Assembly (NCBI GenBank): GCA_964587125.1
Contig: CAZPKC010000001.1
Location: 206,885 to 270,884 of the forward strand
Direction: 5' to 3'
Source: CAIXLI01 sp964587125
GTDB lineage: Bacteria; Pseudomonadota; Alphaproteobacteria; UBA9219
DNA: 64,000 nucleotides
In this document: positions 23,601 through 32,470 of the stretch, in pieces
Position numbering within the stretch: position 1 is the first letter of the stretch
Layout: each line of letters starts with the position of its first letter
The notes under the pieces: generated by a model
The model's database searches: none
Seen by the model: only the letters and a program-made list of their open reading frames with translations
What the model was told of the DNA's origin: nothing
Position numbers and translations under genes: made by a program

Positions 23601-26569
23601 TGCTGCTCCATGCCGAGGCGGATGGCCGCCGCTTTTTCGACCAGCGTTTCGGTCGCTTGCGTCAGTTGCGCCAAGACGCCGGCGATCTGCTGGCCGCCTT
23701 CGCAAAGCTTGCCGGCCCGTTCGTCAAGCGCATCGCTTGTCTTCATGACGGTCTCGCCAGCCGTTTGCGCGGAAGCGATCATCGCCGCCGTGCTGGTTTT
23801 GAACGCCGTCGCCGTTTCGTCCAGTTTGGACAACGCTTCCGCGCTTTGAACGGCTGCCGTTTCCTGCGCATCCGCCATCTTTTCCTTGAGCGCGGACAGG
23901 TTCTGGGCAGCGTGGTTGCTGTTTGCGGCGATTTCGTTCGCGTGTTTTTCGAGTTTCAACGCGTCGTTGCCGATCTGATCGGCTTGCCTCGCCAAGGCGG
24001 CATGAAGGGTTTCGACCTTGCCGTGCGCCAGATTGACGGTCTGATCCAGTTTTTCCGAAACTTCGCCGTAATGAGTCGCCGTGCGGTCGAGAAGCGCATG
24101 GGCGGCGTCCGCCTTCTCGCGGATGACTTCGCCGAGCGCGTTGAACTTCTTTTCGGCGAGTTCCAACTCCTTGCCGACTGCTTCGGATTGTTGCCGCAGA
24201 ACCGTCTCGATTTTGACGGATTCGGATTGCAGATAAGAAGAAACGTCCTTGATCTGCGCGCCCGAAGTCTTGGCTTTTTCCATCATCTGAGCGGATTGTT
24301 CGCCGACCATCAGCGCCGCCTGCTGCAGAAGTTCGACGGCCTGAGCCGCGTGGCTGTCGAGGCCGGTCACTTCGCGCTTGAGATTTTCAGACGTTTCGGA
24401 GAATTGCTCCAAGGTATGGCGCGCCGCTTCTTCCTGAGCGGCGTGGATGGCCGTAAAGCGCTCGCTCAAAGCCTCGAAAGCTTCGGCGGATTCGGCCGTC
24501 GTTTTGCCCATTTCCTGACTCATGCCGCCGATGCGGGAGTGGAAATCCTGCAAACGGCTTACTTGCGAAGCGAGGCCTTCGCCGAAGGAATTCAGCGTGC
24601 GCAATCCCTGATCCGCGCTGGAATCGAGCTGCACCATCGCCTTTTGCACCGGCACAACCGCTTGCTCCGCGAAGCTTTGCAGCTTTTGATCCGTCGAGAT
24701 CAACTGGCTTTGCGCTTCCGCCAGCAAATTCATGAGGTTTGCCGTCTGTTCGCGCAAGGATTTGCCCGTCGTTTCGGTTTGCTGTTGCAGCTTCTGCGCG
24801 GATTCCAAAAGAACCGCTTCGCTGGCGCGGGCTTTGCCCAGAAGTTCGCTTTCCTGATGCTCCAATTTTTCGGTGGCAGAACCGATGGCGCGCGCGCTGA
24901 GCTGCGCCGTTTCGTTCAAGCGCCCGATCATCTTTTCGTTCTGCGTCACGGCATCGCCGATGTCCTTGACGAGGGTCTGGCCCACCGCTTGCGTCACGTC
25001 GCGCGCGGCAAGCACGCGTTCCAGAACGTGTTGAAGGTTTTCCAGCGCTTTGTTGGCGCGTTCCTGCACCTCTTCGCCCGCCGATGCCGACGCGGCGCTT
25101 AGTTTTTCGAACTGCTCCAGATTGGAGGCGACTTCTTCGGTCATCTTTTTCATCCGGGCGCCGCTGTCGGTGGACAGAGCGTGCATGCGGGTGGCGACGT
25201 CTTCGTATTTTCCGGTCGTTTCGTTCAAGTGCGCGGTCACGGATTCCGCATTGCGGCGCGTTTCGTCGTTGACGACGGTGAAGCGCAAGAGCGAATTGCC
25301 CAGACGGTCGTCCAAATCCTTGATGGACTTTTCCCATGAGCCGAAGAATCCGGATGTGGTTTCCCCGACGCGGTCGGCCAAGGAATTCAAATCGCTTTGG
25401 CGGCGATCGAGCCCCGAATCGACGTCGCCGAGGCGCGCCGTAAAGCGATCCATAAAGTTTTGCATCGCATCGACTTGCTGCGACAATCTTTCGCCGAGGA
25501 CGGCCGCTTGGTCGCGCGCCAATTGCTCGCAGGAGAAAAGGCGGTCGGCGACGCCGCGCAGAACGGATTCCGCCTCGCTGACGCGCGACGGCAACGTCGT
25601 CGAGAAATCGTCCAGCGTGCGGGTTTGCGCGTCGAGGGCTTGCGCCATGCGTTCGGCTTCTTCGCGCGCGCTTGACGCGCGTTCGAGAAACTGCGCGACG
25701 CTGAGATCGATTTTGCTGGAGAGGCCGCCCAGCGTTTCCGCCGCGGTCGATGCCGCGTTGGTCAAGGAGGATTCCTGCAGGCGCGACGTGTCGGACAGTT
25801 TCTGGCTGTCGCGCTGGGCGCGGTCGAGCGCTTCCGCTATTTGCCCGCAGGACGATTCGACGTCCCCAAGCATTTTGGTGACTTGTTCGCCGACGTCTTC
25901 GACGCGGCGCGCGAAGCCTTCGCCGTTTTGCTGCAATTTGCCGTCGAGAACGCGCAGCATCGTGAATTTGTCGTCCATCATCTGCTCGATCTGGAACATG
26001 CTGCGGCGCACGACGTCTTGAATTTCCTTGACCTGCTGCGTGCTGACGTTTTCGAAGCGTTCGAGATCGGCGCGATGCTGCTGCACGCGATCCATCACCG
26101 CTTCCAAATCTTCCTGGCTTATGGACTGGGCGCTGCGCAGTAAATCGATCTGCTCGCGGATCGCTTCGTTGAACCGGCGGATTCTGGCGTCCGCAGCGCC
26201 GGATTCGCCCGTGATAAGCGTCAACTGGCGGCGCAAGGGATCGGCGATCGACCGGATATCGGCCGCGCGTTGCAGATAGGCGGTAATCATCCACACCATC
26301 GCGACGGGAGAAACGGCGGCGGAAATGCCGACGGCCCAGTCGGCTAAATCGACTCCGCCCAGACTGCGCATGACGCTTGCTTTTGAAACAACGGCAAGCA
26401 CCAGAGAAAACCACCCGATGGAAAGGCCTAATCCGACCCAAAAGGGCGCGGAGGATCCGCCCGGCGACGTTTTAGACGCGACCGGTTTTTTGGCGGCTGC
26501 CGGTTTGGCGGCGACGGGAACGGGAGCATGCGTTGGAGAAGAAGTTAGTGGAGTCTTTTGCGGAGCCAT
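20609..26569 (-). CDS. Giant membrane-anchored coiled-coil protein (1986 aa), growth-pole-ring-like architecture
   Basis: Residues 1-42 are an Ala/Pro/Lys-rich cytoplasmic tail, then two hydrophobic helices (about 45-65 and 80-100) anchor it in the inner membrane. From about residue 110 to the end it is almost unbroken heptad-rich helix, with recurring units built on QTETLVEKA-, QRETLNILLNRL- and AERAAARL-like segments. A clear tandem duplication of about 178 residues spans roughly 1046-1400 (each unit opening with VTQQxATL). Size, anchor and apolipoprotein-like helix resemble GPR/RgsE, the growth-pole-ring proteins of Rhizobiales, and also methyl-accepting proteins, but there is no HAMP domain and no receptor hairpin. 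The role as a polar or envelope scaffold is inference. Confidence 0.75.
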   Translation of the reverse strand: MAPQKTPLTSSPTHAPVPVAAKPAAAKKPVASKTSPGGSSAPFWVGLGLSIGWFSLVLAVVSKASVMRSLGGVDLADWAVGISAAVSPVAMVWMITAYLQRAADIRSIADPLRRQLTLITGESGAADARIRRFNEAIREQIDLLRSAQSISQEDLEAVMDRVQQHRADLERFENVSTQQVKEIQDVVRRSMFQIEQMMDDKFTMLRVLDGKLQQNGEGFARRVEDVGEQVTKMLGDVESSCGQIAEALDRAQRDSQKLSDTSRLQESSLTNAASTAAETLGGLSSKIDLSVAQFLERASSAREEAERMAQALDAQTRTLDDFSTTLPSRVSEAESVLRGVADRLFSCEQLARDQAAVLGERLSQQVDAMQNFMDRFTARLGDVDSGLDRRQSDLNSLADRVGETTSGFFGSWEKSIKDLDDRLGNSLLRFTVVNDETRRNAESVTAHLNETTGKYEDVATRMHALSTDSGARMKKMTEEVASNLEQFEKLSAASASAGEEVQERANKALENLQHVLERVLAARDVTQAVGQTLVKDIGDAVTQNEKMIGRLNETAQLSARAIGSATEKLEHQESELLGKARASEAVLLESAQKLQQQTETTGKSLREQTANLMNLLAEAQSQLISTDQKLQSFAEQAVVPVQKAMVQLDSSADQGLRTLNSFGEGLASQVSRLQDFHSRIGGMSQEMGKTTAESAEAFEALSERFTAIHAAQEEAARHTLEQFSETSENLKREVTGLDSHAAQAVELLQQAALMVGEQSAQMMEKAKTSGAQIKDVSSYLQSESVKIETVLRQQSEAVGKELELAEKKFNALGEVIREKADAAHALLDRTATHYGEVSEKLDQTVNLAHGKVETLHAALARQADQIGNDALKLEKHANEIAANSNHAAQNLSALKEKMADAQETAAVQSAEALSKLDETATAFKTSTAAMIASAQTAGETVMKTSDALDERAGKLCEGGQQIAGVLAQLTQATETLVEKAAAIRLGMEQQNGRLVMQLTDSVSQMDATGGELRQVVAAATQGTDQVSARFADMTQTADHVEKTLASLGLNVTQQAATLALVGEQIREQQRTLTAALDAQRETINILLNRLTTAQDQTASAAERAVLRLTEGAQQVAQNADGIDARAQDALNSVQKAAAGFAYETEAIEKQARHAVQETQQALASASEMREQIGVLRDSVRDESATAHTALGVLLDKIKEGAGDLRDVSSTTGMSLMSLANNVTQQSATLTASMKDIDERQKALMSTLDAQRDTLGGLLGRFSEAQEETVAVAERAAARLNEEAQSIAASIDLIGAQASTTLGNVQASVTGFAEQATAIKAQSEQAEQQVRGVMSVTSGMQEQAKHLREQMQSETGRIVDLLTSVIDKLDAAGRQLKVQTGETSHMLDQTAQRLSTVTQVGADLLHAQTQAVNQAIDQSEARLTSASDKVSGQMKAVSDAGDKAEAKTQLLANAAEYAAKRLATLRDSLTETDQNGRDVSVNAFKRVEEVKTLLQGQMEHLTEFLKKTMDQVAGATQTLSSESNALRANLASSESALGEAASFVREEANQIPATLNRSVSSIEATTKTLKEQTAETDQVLVGMADRFISVTSSARDHMAEEMKRVSSAAEDAGKVLNGFNQLMAEQVASMQQSTSMLSGEQKDLVEKASHGVEALADASQRLLALRTEATSTAERLVREFDMLDQRAATTGGRLSQAGEGIAKQIEAITAATANAESRISSVGDTLHDQLDRIRGGLQGQIDEINRGLLQITAQLERTGANLRSTAVGAVADVERVGQRFEETGAAATSQVNVETERMRKATEEVSNILGGFSDKFDQMIDHMAQAGADIKYQEGTAIEHLQRMLGHLGTIAEKLEAARAMSGDVSQHAIERLDEVVTAVQTQMSKLTTGAQTAAGIMRGIGQIYNDQTGSLTKGVGEAHSQVLSMNRSIDEMQARTDRMRAALKLQGEDLMGSLRQILNQLEMTGDGLTDAVTRRLQEQSGTKKVG

Positions 26570-26920
26570 TTGATCCTCTAATTTCCGTTATCTTCGACCG
26601 GACGCGACGGGCTTTTTCTCATCGTTTTGATACGAGAACAAACCGTGTCCCATCCGGCTGCAACTTGAACTTTGCACCATAACAGTTTTTTGGGGGGAAA
26701 GGAAAGTATTAACAGAAGGTAAAAATAAAAATTCTGTGAGCAACTTCAAAGGCGCAAAGTTAAGCCGGAACGATTCGGAACCGGAACAAAAGGCACATTA
26801 AAGACGTGATTGAAAAGACGCGAAAACTGATCTTTTCGGCTTTCTTTTTCCGAAACAAGAAAAATTTTTGGGGTAAGTTCTTGCCTGTTACCGGAAATTA
26901 CAACGAAAAATCAGTGAACT
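26570..26920. other. Gene-free stretch between the coiled-coil gene and infB
   Basis: About 350 bases, AT-richer than the flanks. It should contain the infB operon end and the promoter of the coiled-coil gene (minus strand). A short CGGAAAAAGAAAGCCG hairpin near 26840 could help termination, but it lacks a T run. Nothing else is evident. Confidence 0.5.
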
Positions 26921-29557
26921 TTATAGTTGCCGCGCGATTTCTTCGACCTCGAAGCATTCGATGACGTCGCCGACTTCGATGTTGTCGTAATTTTCGAACG
27001 CCATGCCGCACTCGAAGCCGTCGCGGACTTCTTTGACTTCATCCTTGAGGCGCTTCAAAGTCTTAAGCGAGCCTTCGTGGATAACGACGTTGTCGCGCAA
27101 GAGGCGGACTTTCGCGCCGCGCTTGACGATGCCTTCGGTGACTTTACAGCCCGCGACTTTGCCGACCTTCGTGATGTTGAACACTTGCAGGATTTGCGCG
27201 TTGCCGAGGAATTTTTCGCGCAACGTCGGCGCGAGCATGCCCGAAAGAGCCGCCTTCACGTCGTCGATCACGTTGTAGATGATCGAGTAATAACGCAGTT
27301 CAACCGCGTCGCGCTTGGCCATTTCGCGCGCCTGCGCGTTGGCGCGGACGTTGAAGCCGATGATCATCGCGTTGGACGCTTTTGCCAATGTCACGTCGGA
27401 TTCCGTGATCGAGCCGACAGCGGAGTCGAGCACGCGGACTTTCACTTCGGTGTTTTCGTCCGTCAGTTTGGTCAGGGCGTTTTTGATCGCCTCGACCGAA
27501 CCGTGCACGTCGCCCTTGATAAGCACGGCCAATTCCTTGGCCGCGCCCGTTTTGATGTTTTGCATCATCTGCTCGAAATTGCCCCGAGGCGTCGAAGCCG
27601 CCGCCGCAATGGCTTTCTTGCGGCGCAGGCGGAATTCGGCGATTTCGCGCGCCTTGGCTTCGTCGGTGACGACGAGCAGTTCGTCGCCTGCGGAAGGCGG
27701 GCTGTTAAGACCCAGGACTTCGACGGGCATCGAGGGAGTCGCAAAGGTTATGGGATTGCCGCGATCGTCGGCCAGAGCGCGCACTTTGCCCCATTCGCTG
27801 CCCGCGACGAAAATGTCGCCGACGCGCAACGTGCCGCGACGCACGAGAACCGTCGCCACGGAGCCGCGGCCTTTTTCCAGCTTGGCTTCGACCACGGAGC
27901 CTTCGGCCGTGCGGTCGGGATTGGCCTTGAGATCGAGGATTTCCGCTTGCAGCAAGATAGCGTCGAGAAGTTTATCGAGGCCCATTTTCGTTTTGGCGGA
28001 GATTTCGACCGACAGCACTTCGCCGCCGAGTTCTTCGACCTGAATGTCGTGCTGGAGCAATTCCTGTCTAACGCGGTCGGGTTTCGCGGCGGGCAGATCG
28101 CATTTATTGATCGCGACGATGATCGGCACGTTCGCGGCTTTGGCGTGGCGGATCGCTTCGATCGTTTGTGGCATGATGCCGTCGTCGGCCGCGACCACCA
28201 GAACGACGATATCGGTAACTTGCGCGCCGCGCGAACGCATTTCCGTAAAGGCCGCGTGGCCCGGCGTGTCGATGAACGTCACGCGGTCGAAACCGTGGGA
28301 CGGTTCGGGCAGAACGACCTGATACGCGCCGATGTGCTGCGTAATGCCGCCCGCTTCGCCCGCGACCACCGATGTGTGGCGCAGGGCGTCGAGGAGCGAT
28401 GTTTTTCCGTGATCGACGTGGCCCATGACCGTGACGACGGGCGCGCGCGGCTTCAGATTTTCCGCCGTATCCTTGATTCCGCCGATGTCGGCTTCGATGT
28501 CGGCTTCGGTCACGCGCTTGACGCGGTGTCCGAATTCGGTTGCGACAAGTTCGGCGGTATCCGCGTCGATCGTTTGCGGCAGCGTCGCCATAACGCCGAG
28601 TTTCATCAAAATCTTGATTACATCGACGCCGCGTTCGGCCATGCGGTTGGCAAGCTCTTGCACCGTGATCGCTTCGGGAATCGTCACATCGCGCGTGACT
28701 TTCACCGGTTCCTGATGCTGTTGCTCCATCGCTTCGCGGCGATGGCGTTCCGCGCGGCGGCGCATCGAAGCGACCGAACGGCGGCGGCCTCCTCCTTCTT
28801 CGTCCGACAACGCCTGCGTCACATTTACTTTATGGCCGACGCGACGCTCGTCGCCTATGCCCCGGCGCGGCGCAAGCGCAGGACGCCCCGGTTTGCGGTA
28901 ACCGCCCTCTTCTTCTTCCTCGCGTCCCGCCGCTCCGCGGCCTTGACGCGTCGGGCGTCCCGAAAGGCTTTCGCCCGGACGCGCTAAAGCGCTCCGGCCA
29001 CGGTCTTCCGAAGGAGATCCCGTCGCGTGGCGCGAAGCCTGCAAATCGCGGTGGCGGACTTCGTCTTCCTGTTTCTTTCTCGTGCTTTCGGTTTTTTCCT
29101 GTTCTTGAATGGCGCGCATTTCCTCGAGTTCGCGCATGCGCAAAGCGTCGCGCGGAGGAAGACCCGTTGTGTCTTCCGGTTCGGGCGGACGGACGACTTC
29201 GGCCTGAAAATAGTCGTGTTCGGAATGGCTGGGTTCCGTAGAAGCTCCGCGCAGGGCGCGCGCGCGCGCTTCGCGTTCTTCCGCCGTCAACGTATGCAAA
29301 ACGGCGCTTGTCGAACGGCCGTTCTTATTGACGCCCGACGTCGTTTTCGCTTTTTCGGCGCCGCTTTTGGACGCGTCGCCTTCGCCGCGCTTGACGGGCT
29401 TTTTGGCTTCGACGACGACCGCTTTCGACCGCCCGTGCGAGAAGCTTTGCCGCACCGTTTCCGATGGCGCGGCAGGCGCTTTCGGTTTCTTCAATTCCAG
29501 CTTCGGCTTCGCGCCCGCGCCGAGACTTAAGACCGCTTTTTTCTTCTCGTCCGTCAT
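26921..29557 (-). CDS. infB: Translation initiation factor IF-2
   Basis: The GTPase that brings initiator tRNA to the ribosome. About 878 residues: N-terminal alphaproteobacterial IF2 region rich in Lys/Ala/Glu/Arg with VLSLGAGAKPKLELKK, the IF2_N motif PEAITVQELANRMAERG, the GTPase boxes GHVDHGKTS, DTPGH and NKCD, then domains II-IV ending GDVIECFEVEEIARQL. The ATG at 29557 stands two bases after the ylxR stop and has AAGGA in front; the frame to 29581 overlaps ylxR and is less likely. Confidence 0.95.
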   Translation of the reverse strand: MTDEKKKAVLSLGAGAKPKLELKKPKAPAAPSETVRQSFSHGRSKAVVVEAKKPVKRGEGDASKSGAEKAKTTSGVNKNGRSTSAVLHTLTAEEREARARALRGASTEPSHSEHDYFQAEVVRPPEPEDTTGLPPRDALRMRELEEMRAIQEQEKTESTRKKQEDEVRHRDLQASRHATGSPSEDRGRSALARPGESLSGRPTRQGRGAAGREEEEEGGYRKPGRPALAPRRGIGDERRVGHKVNVTQALSDEEGGGRRRSVASMRRRAERHRREAMEQQHQEPVKVTRDVTIPEAITVQELANRMAERGVDVIKILMKLGVMATLPQTIDADTAELVATEFGHRVKRVTEADIEADIGGIKDTAENLKPRAPVVTVMGHVDHGKTSLLDALRHTSVVAGEAGGITQHIGAYQVVLPEPSHGFDRVTFIDTPGHAAFTEMRSRGAQVTDIVVLVVAADDGIMPQTIEAIRHAKAANVPIIVAINKCDLPAAKPDRVRQELLQHDIQVEELGGEVLSVEISAKTKMGLDKLLDAILLQAEILDLKANPDRTAEGSVVEAKLEKGRGSVATVLVRRGTLRVGDIFVAGSEWGKVRALADDRGNPITFATPSMPVEVLGLNSPPSAGDELLVVTDEAKAREIAEFRLRRKKAIAAAASTPRGNFEQMMQNIKTGAAKELAVLIKGDVHGSVEAIKNALTKLTDENTEVKVRVLDSAVGSITESDVTLAKASNAMIIGFNVRANAQAREMAKRDAVELRYYSIIYNVIDDVKAALSGMLAPTLREKFLGNAQILQVFNITKVGKVAGCKVTEGIVKRGAKVRLLRDNVVIHEGSLKTLKRLKDEVKEVRDGFECGMAFENYDNIEVGDVIECFEVEEIARQL

Positions 29558-29558
29558 C

Positions 29559-30167
29559 TTATCCTTCGTTCTTTCTTGCACTACACATAGACTGAAGCCG
29601 GTTTATTTCCAGCTTTAATTTCTCCGCGAGGCCGTGCGGCGCGATTCCCGCATAGACGATTTGGTCGTAACCGAACGCCGCGCCCATCTCTAGGCGGGAG
29701 AAAAGATCGCATTCAGAAATGGAAAGGCGGTTGTCTAGTGCGCGCGTCGCGTCGGGCGCATGAAGATAGAGGGCAAGCTTGCCTGCGCGGAGCGCCGCTT
29801 CGGTCTGGGATTCGCCCAAAACGGCGATGCCTGCGCCTTTCGCCAATCCTAGAAACGTGAGGCAACGCCTGCGAAGCAGGTTCGCCACGTCGTCGGGCAA
29901 AGCATCCGACGGGCGGGCGGCTTTGAACAGGTTCTTTTTGGCCGCTTGCCGGATGGATTCAGGGTTCGCCGTGACCCACAGTCCGGCTCCGGGAAGGTTT
30001 TCGGAAAGATCGGGGACGACGGCGTTTTCAGGCCCGATGACAAAGCGGATCATCTCCGCGCGCGGTTTCATTTCGCCCGTCACAAGACAACGCCTCGCGC
30101 CGTCGGGACCTTTTTTCCCCGACGCGGGTTTCGTCTTTTTCCGAGCACGTTCTAAAACTGCTGTCAT
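29559..30167 (-). CDS. ylxR: YlxR/DUF448 RNA-binding protein fused to an L7Ae-like domain
   Basis: 202 residues. The N-terminal half is the YlxR fold: RRCLVTGEMKPRAEMIRFVIGP, then LPGAGLWVTANPESI and AAKKNLFKAA. The C-terminal half (FLGLAKGAGIAVLGESQTEAALRAGKLALYLHA) is L7Ae/YlxQ-like, a fusion common in alphaproteobacteria. Located between nusA and infB, it likely binds RNA in transcription-translation. Twenty bases separate it from nusA and its stop abuts the infB start. Confidence 0.9.
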   Translation of the reverse strand: MTAVLERARKKTKPASGKKGPDGARRCLVTGEMKPRAEMIRFVIGPENAVVPDLSENLPGAGLWVTANPESIRQAAKKNLFKAARPSDALPDDVANLLRRRCLTFLGLAKGAGIAVLGESQTEAALRAGKLALYLHAPDATRALDNRLSISECDLFSRLEMGAAFGYDQIVYAGIAPHGLAEKLKLEINRLQSMCSARKNEG

Positions 30168-30187
30168 TGTGGGTTTCGTACCTCATC

Positions 30188-31678
30188 TCACGACGCAGGG
30201 GTTTCATTGAACCAATGGGCGCGCGCCGCCATAATAATCTCGTTGGCGGCGTTTTCCGTCAGTTCGTCGGCGCCTATGATCTCGCGCAATTCGTCGCTTG
30301 CCAGATCGGCTACGTCGTCGAGCGTCTTGACGCCTTTTTCGCCGAGCTTGACCGCGCTTTCGACGCTAAGGCCGGGCAACGCGACGACGTCGTCCGTAAC
30401 GCCGAATTCCTTGCGCTTCGCCTCGAGCTTGGCGGCGTTTTCGGCTAACCATGTATGGGCGCGTTCCTGAAGTTCTCCGGCGACTTCAGCGTCGAAGCCT
30501 TCGATTTCCGCGAGTTCATCGACGGGCGTATCCGCTATCTGCTCGACCTTCGTAAAGCCTTCGGTCACGAGCAGATGCGCGATCACGTCATCGACCGCGA
30601 GCGCTTCGGTGAACAAAGCCGTGCGGGTCGCGAGTTCTTGTTGGCGGCGTTCGGATTCTTCCTTCTCCGTCAGAATGTCGATGTCCCAGCCAGTGAGCAT
30701 CGAGGCGAGGCGCACGTTTTGCCCGCGCCGTCCGATGGCCAAGGAGAGTTGTTCGTCGGGAACGACGACATCCATGCGGTTGTTTTCCTCGTCGAGCACG
30801 ACTTTGGCGACTTCGGCGGGAGCGAGCGCGTTGACGACGAACGTCGCGGGATCGGACGACCACGGAATGATGTCGATCTTTTCGCCCTGCAATTCGCCGA
30901 CCACCGCCTGAACGCGGCTGCCACGCATGCCTACGCAAGCGCCCACGGGATCGATGCCGCTGTCGTTCGAGACGACCGCGATTTTGGCGCGGCTGCCCGG
31001 ATCGCGCGCGACCGACTTGATTTCGATGACGCCGTCGTAAATTTCAGGGACTTCCTGCGTGAACAATTTCGCCATGAACAAGGGATGCGTCCGCGAAAGA
31101 AAAATCTGCGGGCCGCGTTGTTCTTCGCGCACGTCGTAGATGTAGGCGCGGACGCGGTCGCCGTTCTTGAAATGCTCGCGCGGCAGGCTTTCGTCGCGGC
31201 GGAGCATCGCTTCGGTGCGGCCCAGATCGATCGTGACGTTGCCGTATTCCACGCGCTTGACGATGCCGCTGATGACTTCGCCGATGCGGTCCTTATATTC
31301 CTCGAACTGGCGGTGGCGTTCGGCCTCGCGCACTTTCTGCACGATGACTTGCTTGGCCGTTTGCGCCGCGATGCGCCCCATTTCGATGGGCGGAAGATCG
31401 TCGACGATAAAATCGCCGACTTGCGCGTCGGGCTTGGTTTTCTTCGCGGCTTTGACCGTTATTTGCGTGAATTCGTTTTCGATCGGGTCCGCGACCTGAA
31501 GCCAGCGCTGCAAATGCACTTCGCCGGTCTTGCGGTCGATTTCGGCGCGGATGTCGTGTTCGTGGCCGTATTTCGCGCGGCCCGCTTTTTGGATAGCCTG
31601 CTCCATCGCGACCAGAACTTCGTCGCGCTCGATCCCTTTTTCGCGGGACACGGCTTCGGCAACCTGCAACAATTCCAT
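30188..31678 (-). CDS. nusA: Transcription termination/antitermination factor NusA
   Basis: 496 residues: N-terminal RNA polymerase-binding domain (MELLQVAEAVSREKGIERDEVLVAME), S1 domain (RIGEVISGIVKRVEYGNVTIDLG), two KH domains (DPVGACVGMRGSRVQAVVGEL; AIGRRGQNVRLAS) and two C-terminal acidic repeats that bind RNA polymerase alpha or N-like factors. A standard alphaproteobacterial size. It begins three bases after rimP and belongs to the rimP-nusA-ylxR-infB operon, so it can influence its own leader (see the terminator at 32247). Confidence 0.95.
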   Translation of the reverse strand: MELLQVAEAVSREKGIERDEVLVAMEQAIQKAGRAKYGHEHDIRAEIDRKTGEVHLQRWLQVADPIENEFTQITVKAAKKTKPDAQVGDFIVDDLPPIEMGRIAAQTAKQVIVQKVREAERHRQFEEYKDRIGEVISGIVKRVEYGNVTIDLGRTEAMLRRDESLPREHFKNGDRVRAYIYDVREEQRGPQIFLSRTHPLFMAKLFTQEVPEIYDGVIEIKSVARDPGSRAKIAVVSNDSGIDPVGACVGMRGSRVQAVVGELQGEKIDIIPWSSDPATFVVNALAPAEVAKVVLDEENNRMDVVVPDEQLSLAIGRRGQNVRLASMLTGWDIDILTEKEESERRQQELATRTALFTEALAVDDVIAHLLVTEGFTKVEQIADTPVDELAEIEGFDAEVAGELQERAHTWLAENAAKLEAKRKEFGVTDDVVALPGLSVESAVKLGEKGVKTLDDVADLASDELREIIGADELTENAANEIIMAARAHWFNETPAS

Positions 31679-31680
31679 AA

Positions 31681-32172
31681 TTATTTCTCCTGCTTCGTCT
31701 TTAACAACTCGTCCGTTAGCACCAACTTCGCGCGTTCGATATTTTCGAACGGAATAATTTGAACGCCCTTATCGGTATCGAACTCCACAACCTCGCCCGA
31801 AACGCCCGCGATCCTGCCTTGAAAACGACGCTGGCCTTCGCGCGGCTTTATCAACTCGAACTTCGCGACGTGACCTTGAAACCGCTCGTAATCCCCGAGC
31901 TTCACCAAGGGCCTGTCGATGCCGGGCGAACTGACTTCGAGAGCGTAGCGATCCGCCCATTCCGCATCGGCTTCGATGACCGGGGAAACCGCGCTGCTTA
32001 TCTTGGCGCAATCCTCGACCGTCATTCCGGCGCCGTCTTTGCGCTCGGCCATGACCTGAAGCGTCGCATATTTTCCCCCGCCCGTGATTTGCACGCGAAC
32101 GAGATCGTACCCCGCAGCCTCGACTTCACCCGCTATCAGTTCCGCAATCTTCTTTTCAACAGCCTTTGACAT
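31681..32172 (-). CDS. rimP: Ribosome maturation factor RimP
   Basis: 163 residues required for 30S subunit maturation. Conserved segments are VEAAGYDLVRVQITGGG, GAGMTVEDCAKISSAVSPVIE, YALEVSSPGIDRPLVK and GRIAGVSGEVVEFDTD. It is the first gene of the operon that continues with nusA. The predicted transcript has a leader of at least a hundred bases with a strong hairpin. Confidence 0.93.
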   Translation of the reverse strand: MSKAVEKKIAELIAGEVEAAGYDLVRVQITGGGKYATLQVMAERKDGAGMTVEDCAKISSAVSPVIEADAEWADRYALEVSSPGIDRPLVKLGDYERFQGHVAKFELIKPREGQRRFQGRIAGVSGEVVEFDTDKGVQIIPFENIERAKLVLTDELLKTKQEK

Positions 32173-32246
32173 TCACGTTATCTGACCCGCAAGGGTCGTT
32201 CCGACATCAAAACAAAAACAGCAGGGTCAGGCAAGGTAACAAAAAA

Positions 32247-32265
32247 GGCGGGCTTTTGGCCCACC
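32247..32265 (-). terminator. Rho-independent terminator/attenuator in the rimP-nusA leader
   Basis: Read on the minus strand: GGTGGGC, loop CAAAA, GCCCGCC, followed by TTTTTTG. It sits about 75 bases ahead of the rimP start codon and points into the operon, so it should stop transcripts from further upstream or attenuate the operon. NusA acts on such hairpins, which makes autogenous control possible. Confidence 0.6.
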
Positions 32266-32470
32266 TCCCCGCTTGTCCCTATGACGGGCAGACAATAGCT
32301 GTTTGGATTGGAAAAGCAAGATAAAATAAGAAGGTTCTTCTTGAAGATAAAAGTTTTGAATCCCTATTTTCTTTCAACGAATAACTTGCCTACTTGCATT
32401 ATATGCAAAAATAGTGCCAAATATCAAAATCTCAATGATTCGTTAATGATTCTCAACGTATCGTCCCCTT

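Noticed and set aside
22718..25102. Long plus-strand frame (794 aa) and the 684-aa minus frame at 24387-26441
   Set aside because: Both are shadows of the 1986-residue coiled-coil gene; their composition is that of frame-shifted high-GC codons.
26927..28987. 686-aa plus-strand frame
   Set aside because: Antisense shadow of infB, which has all IF-2 motifs.
30455..31762. 435-aa plus-strand frame
   Set aside because: Antisense of nusA.
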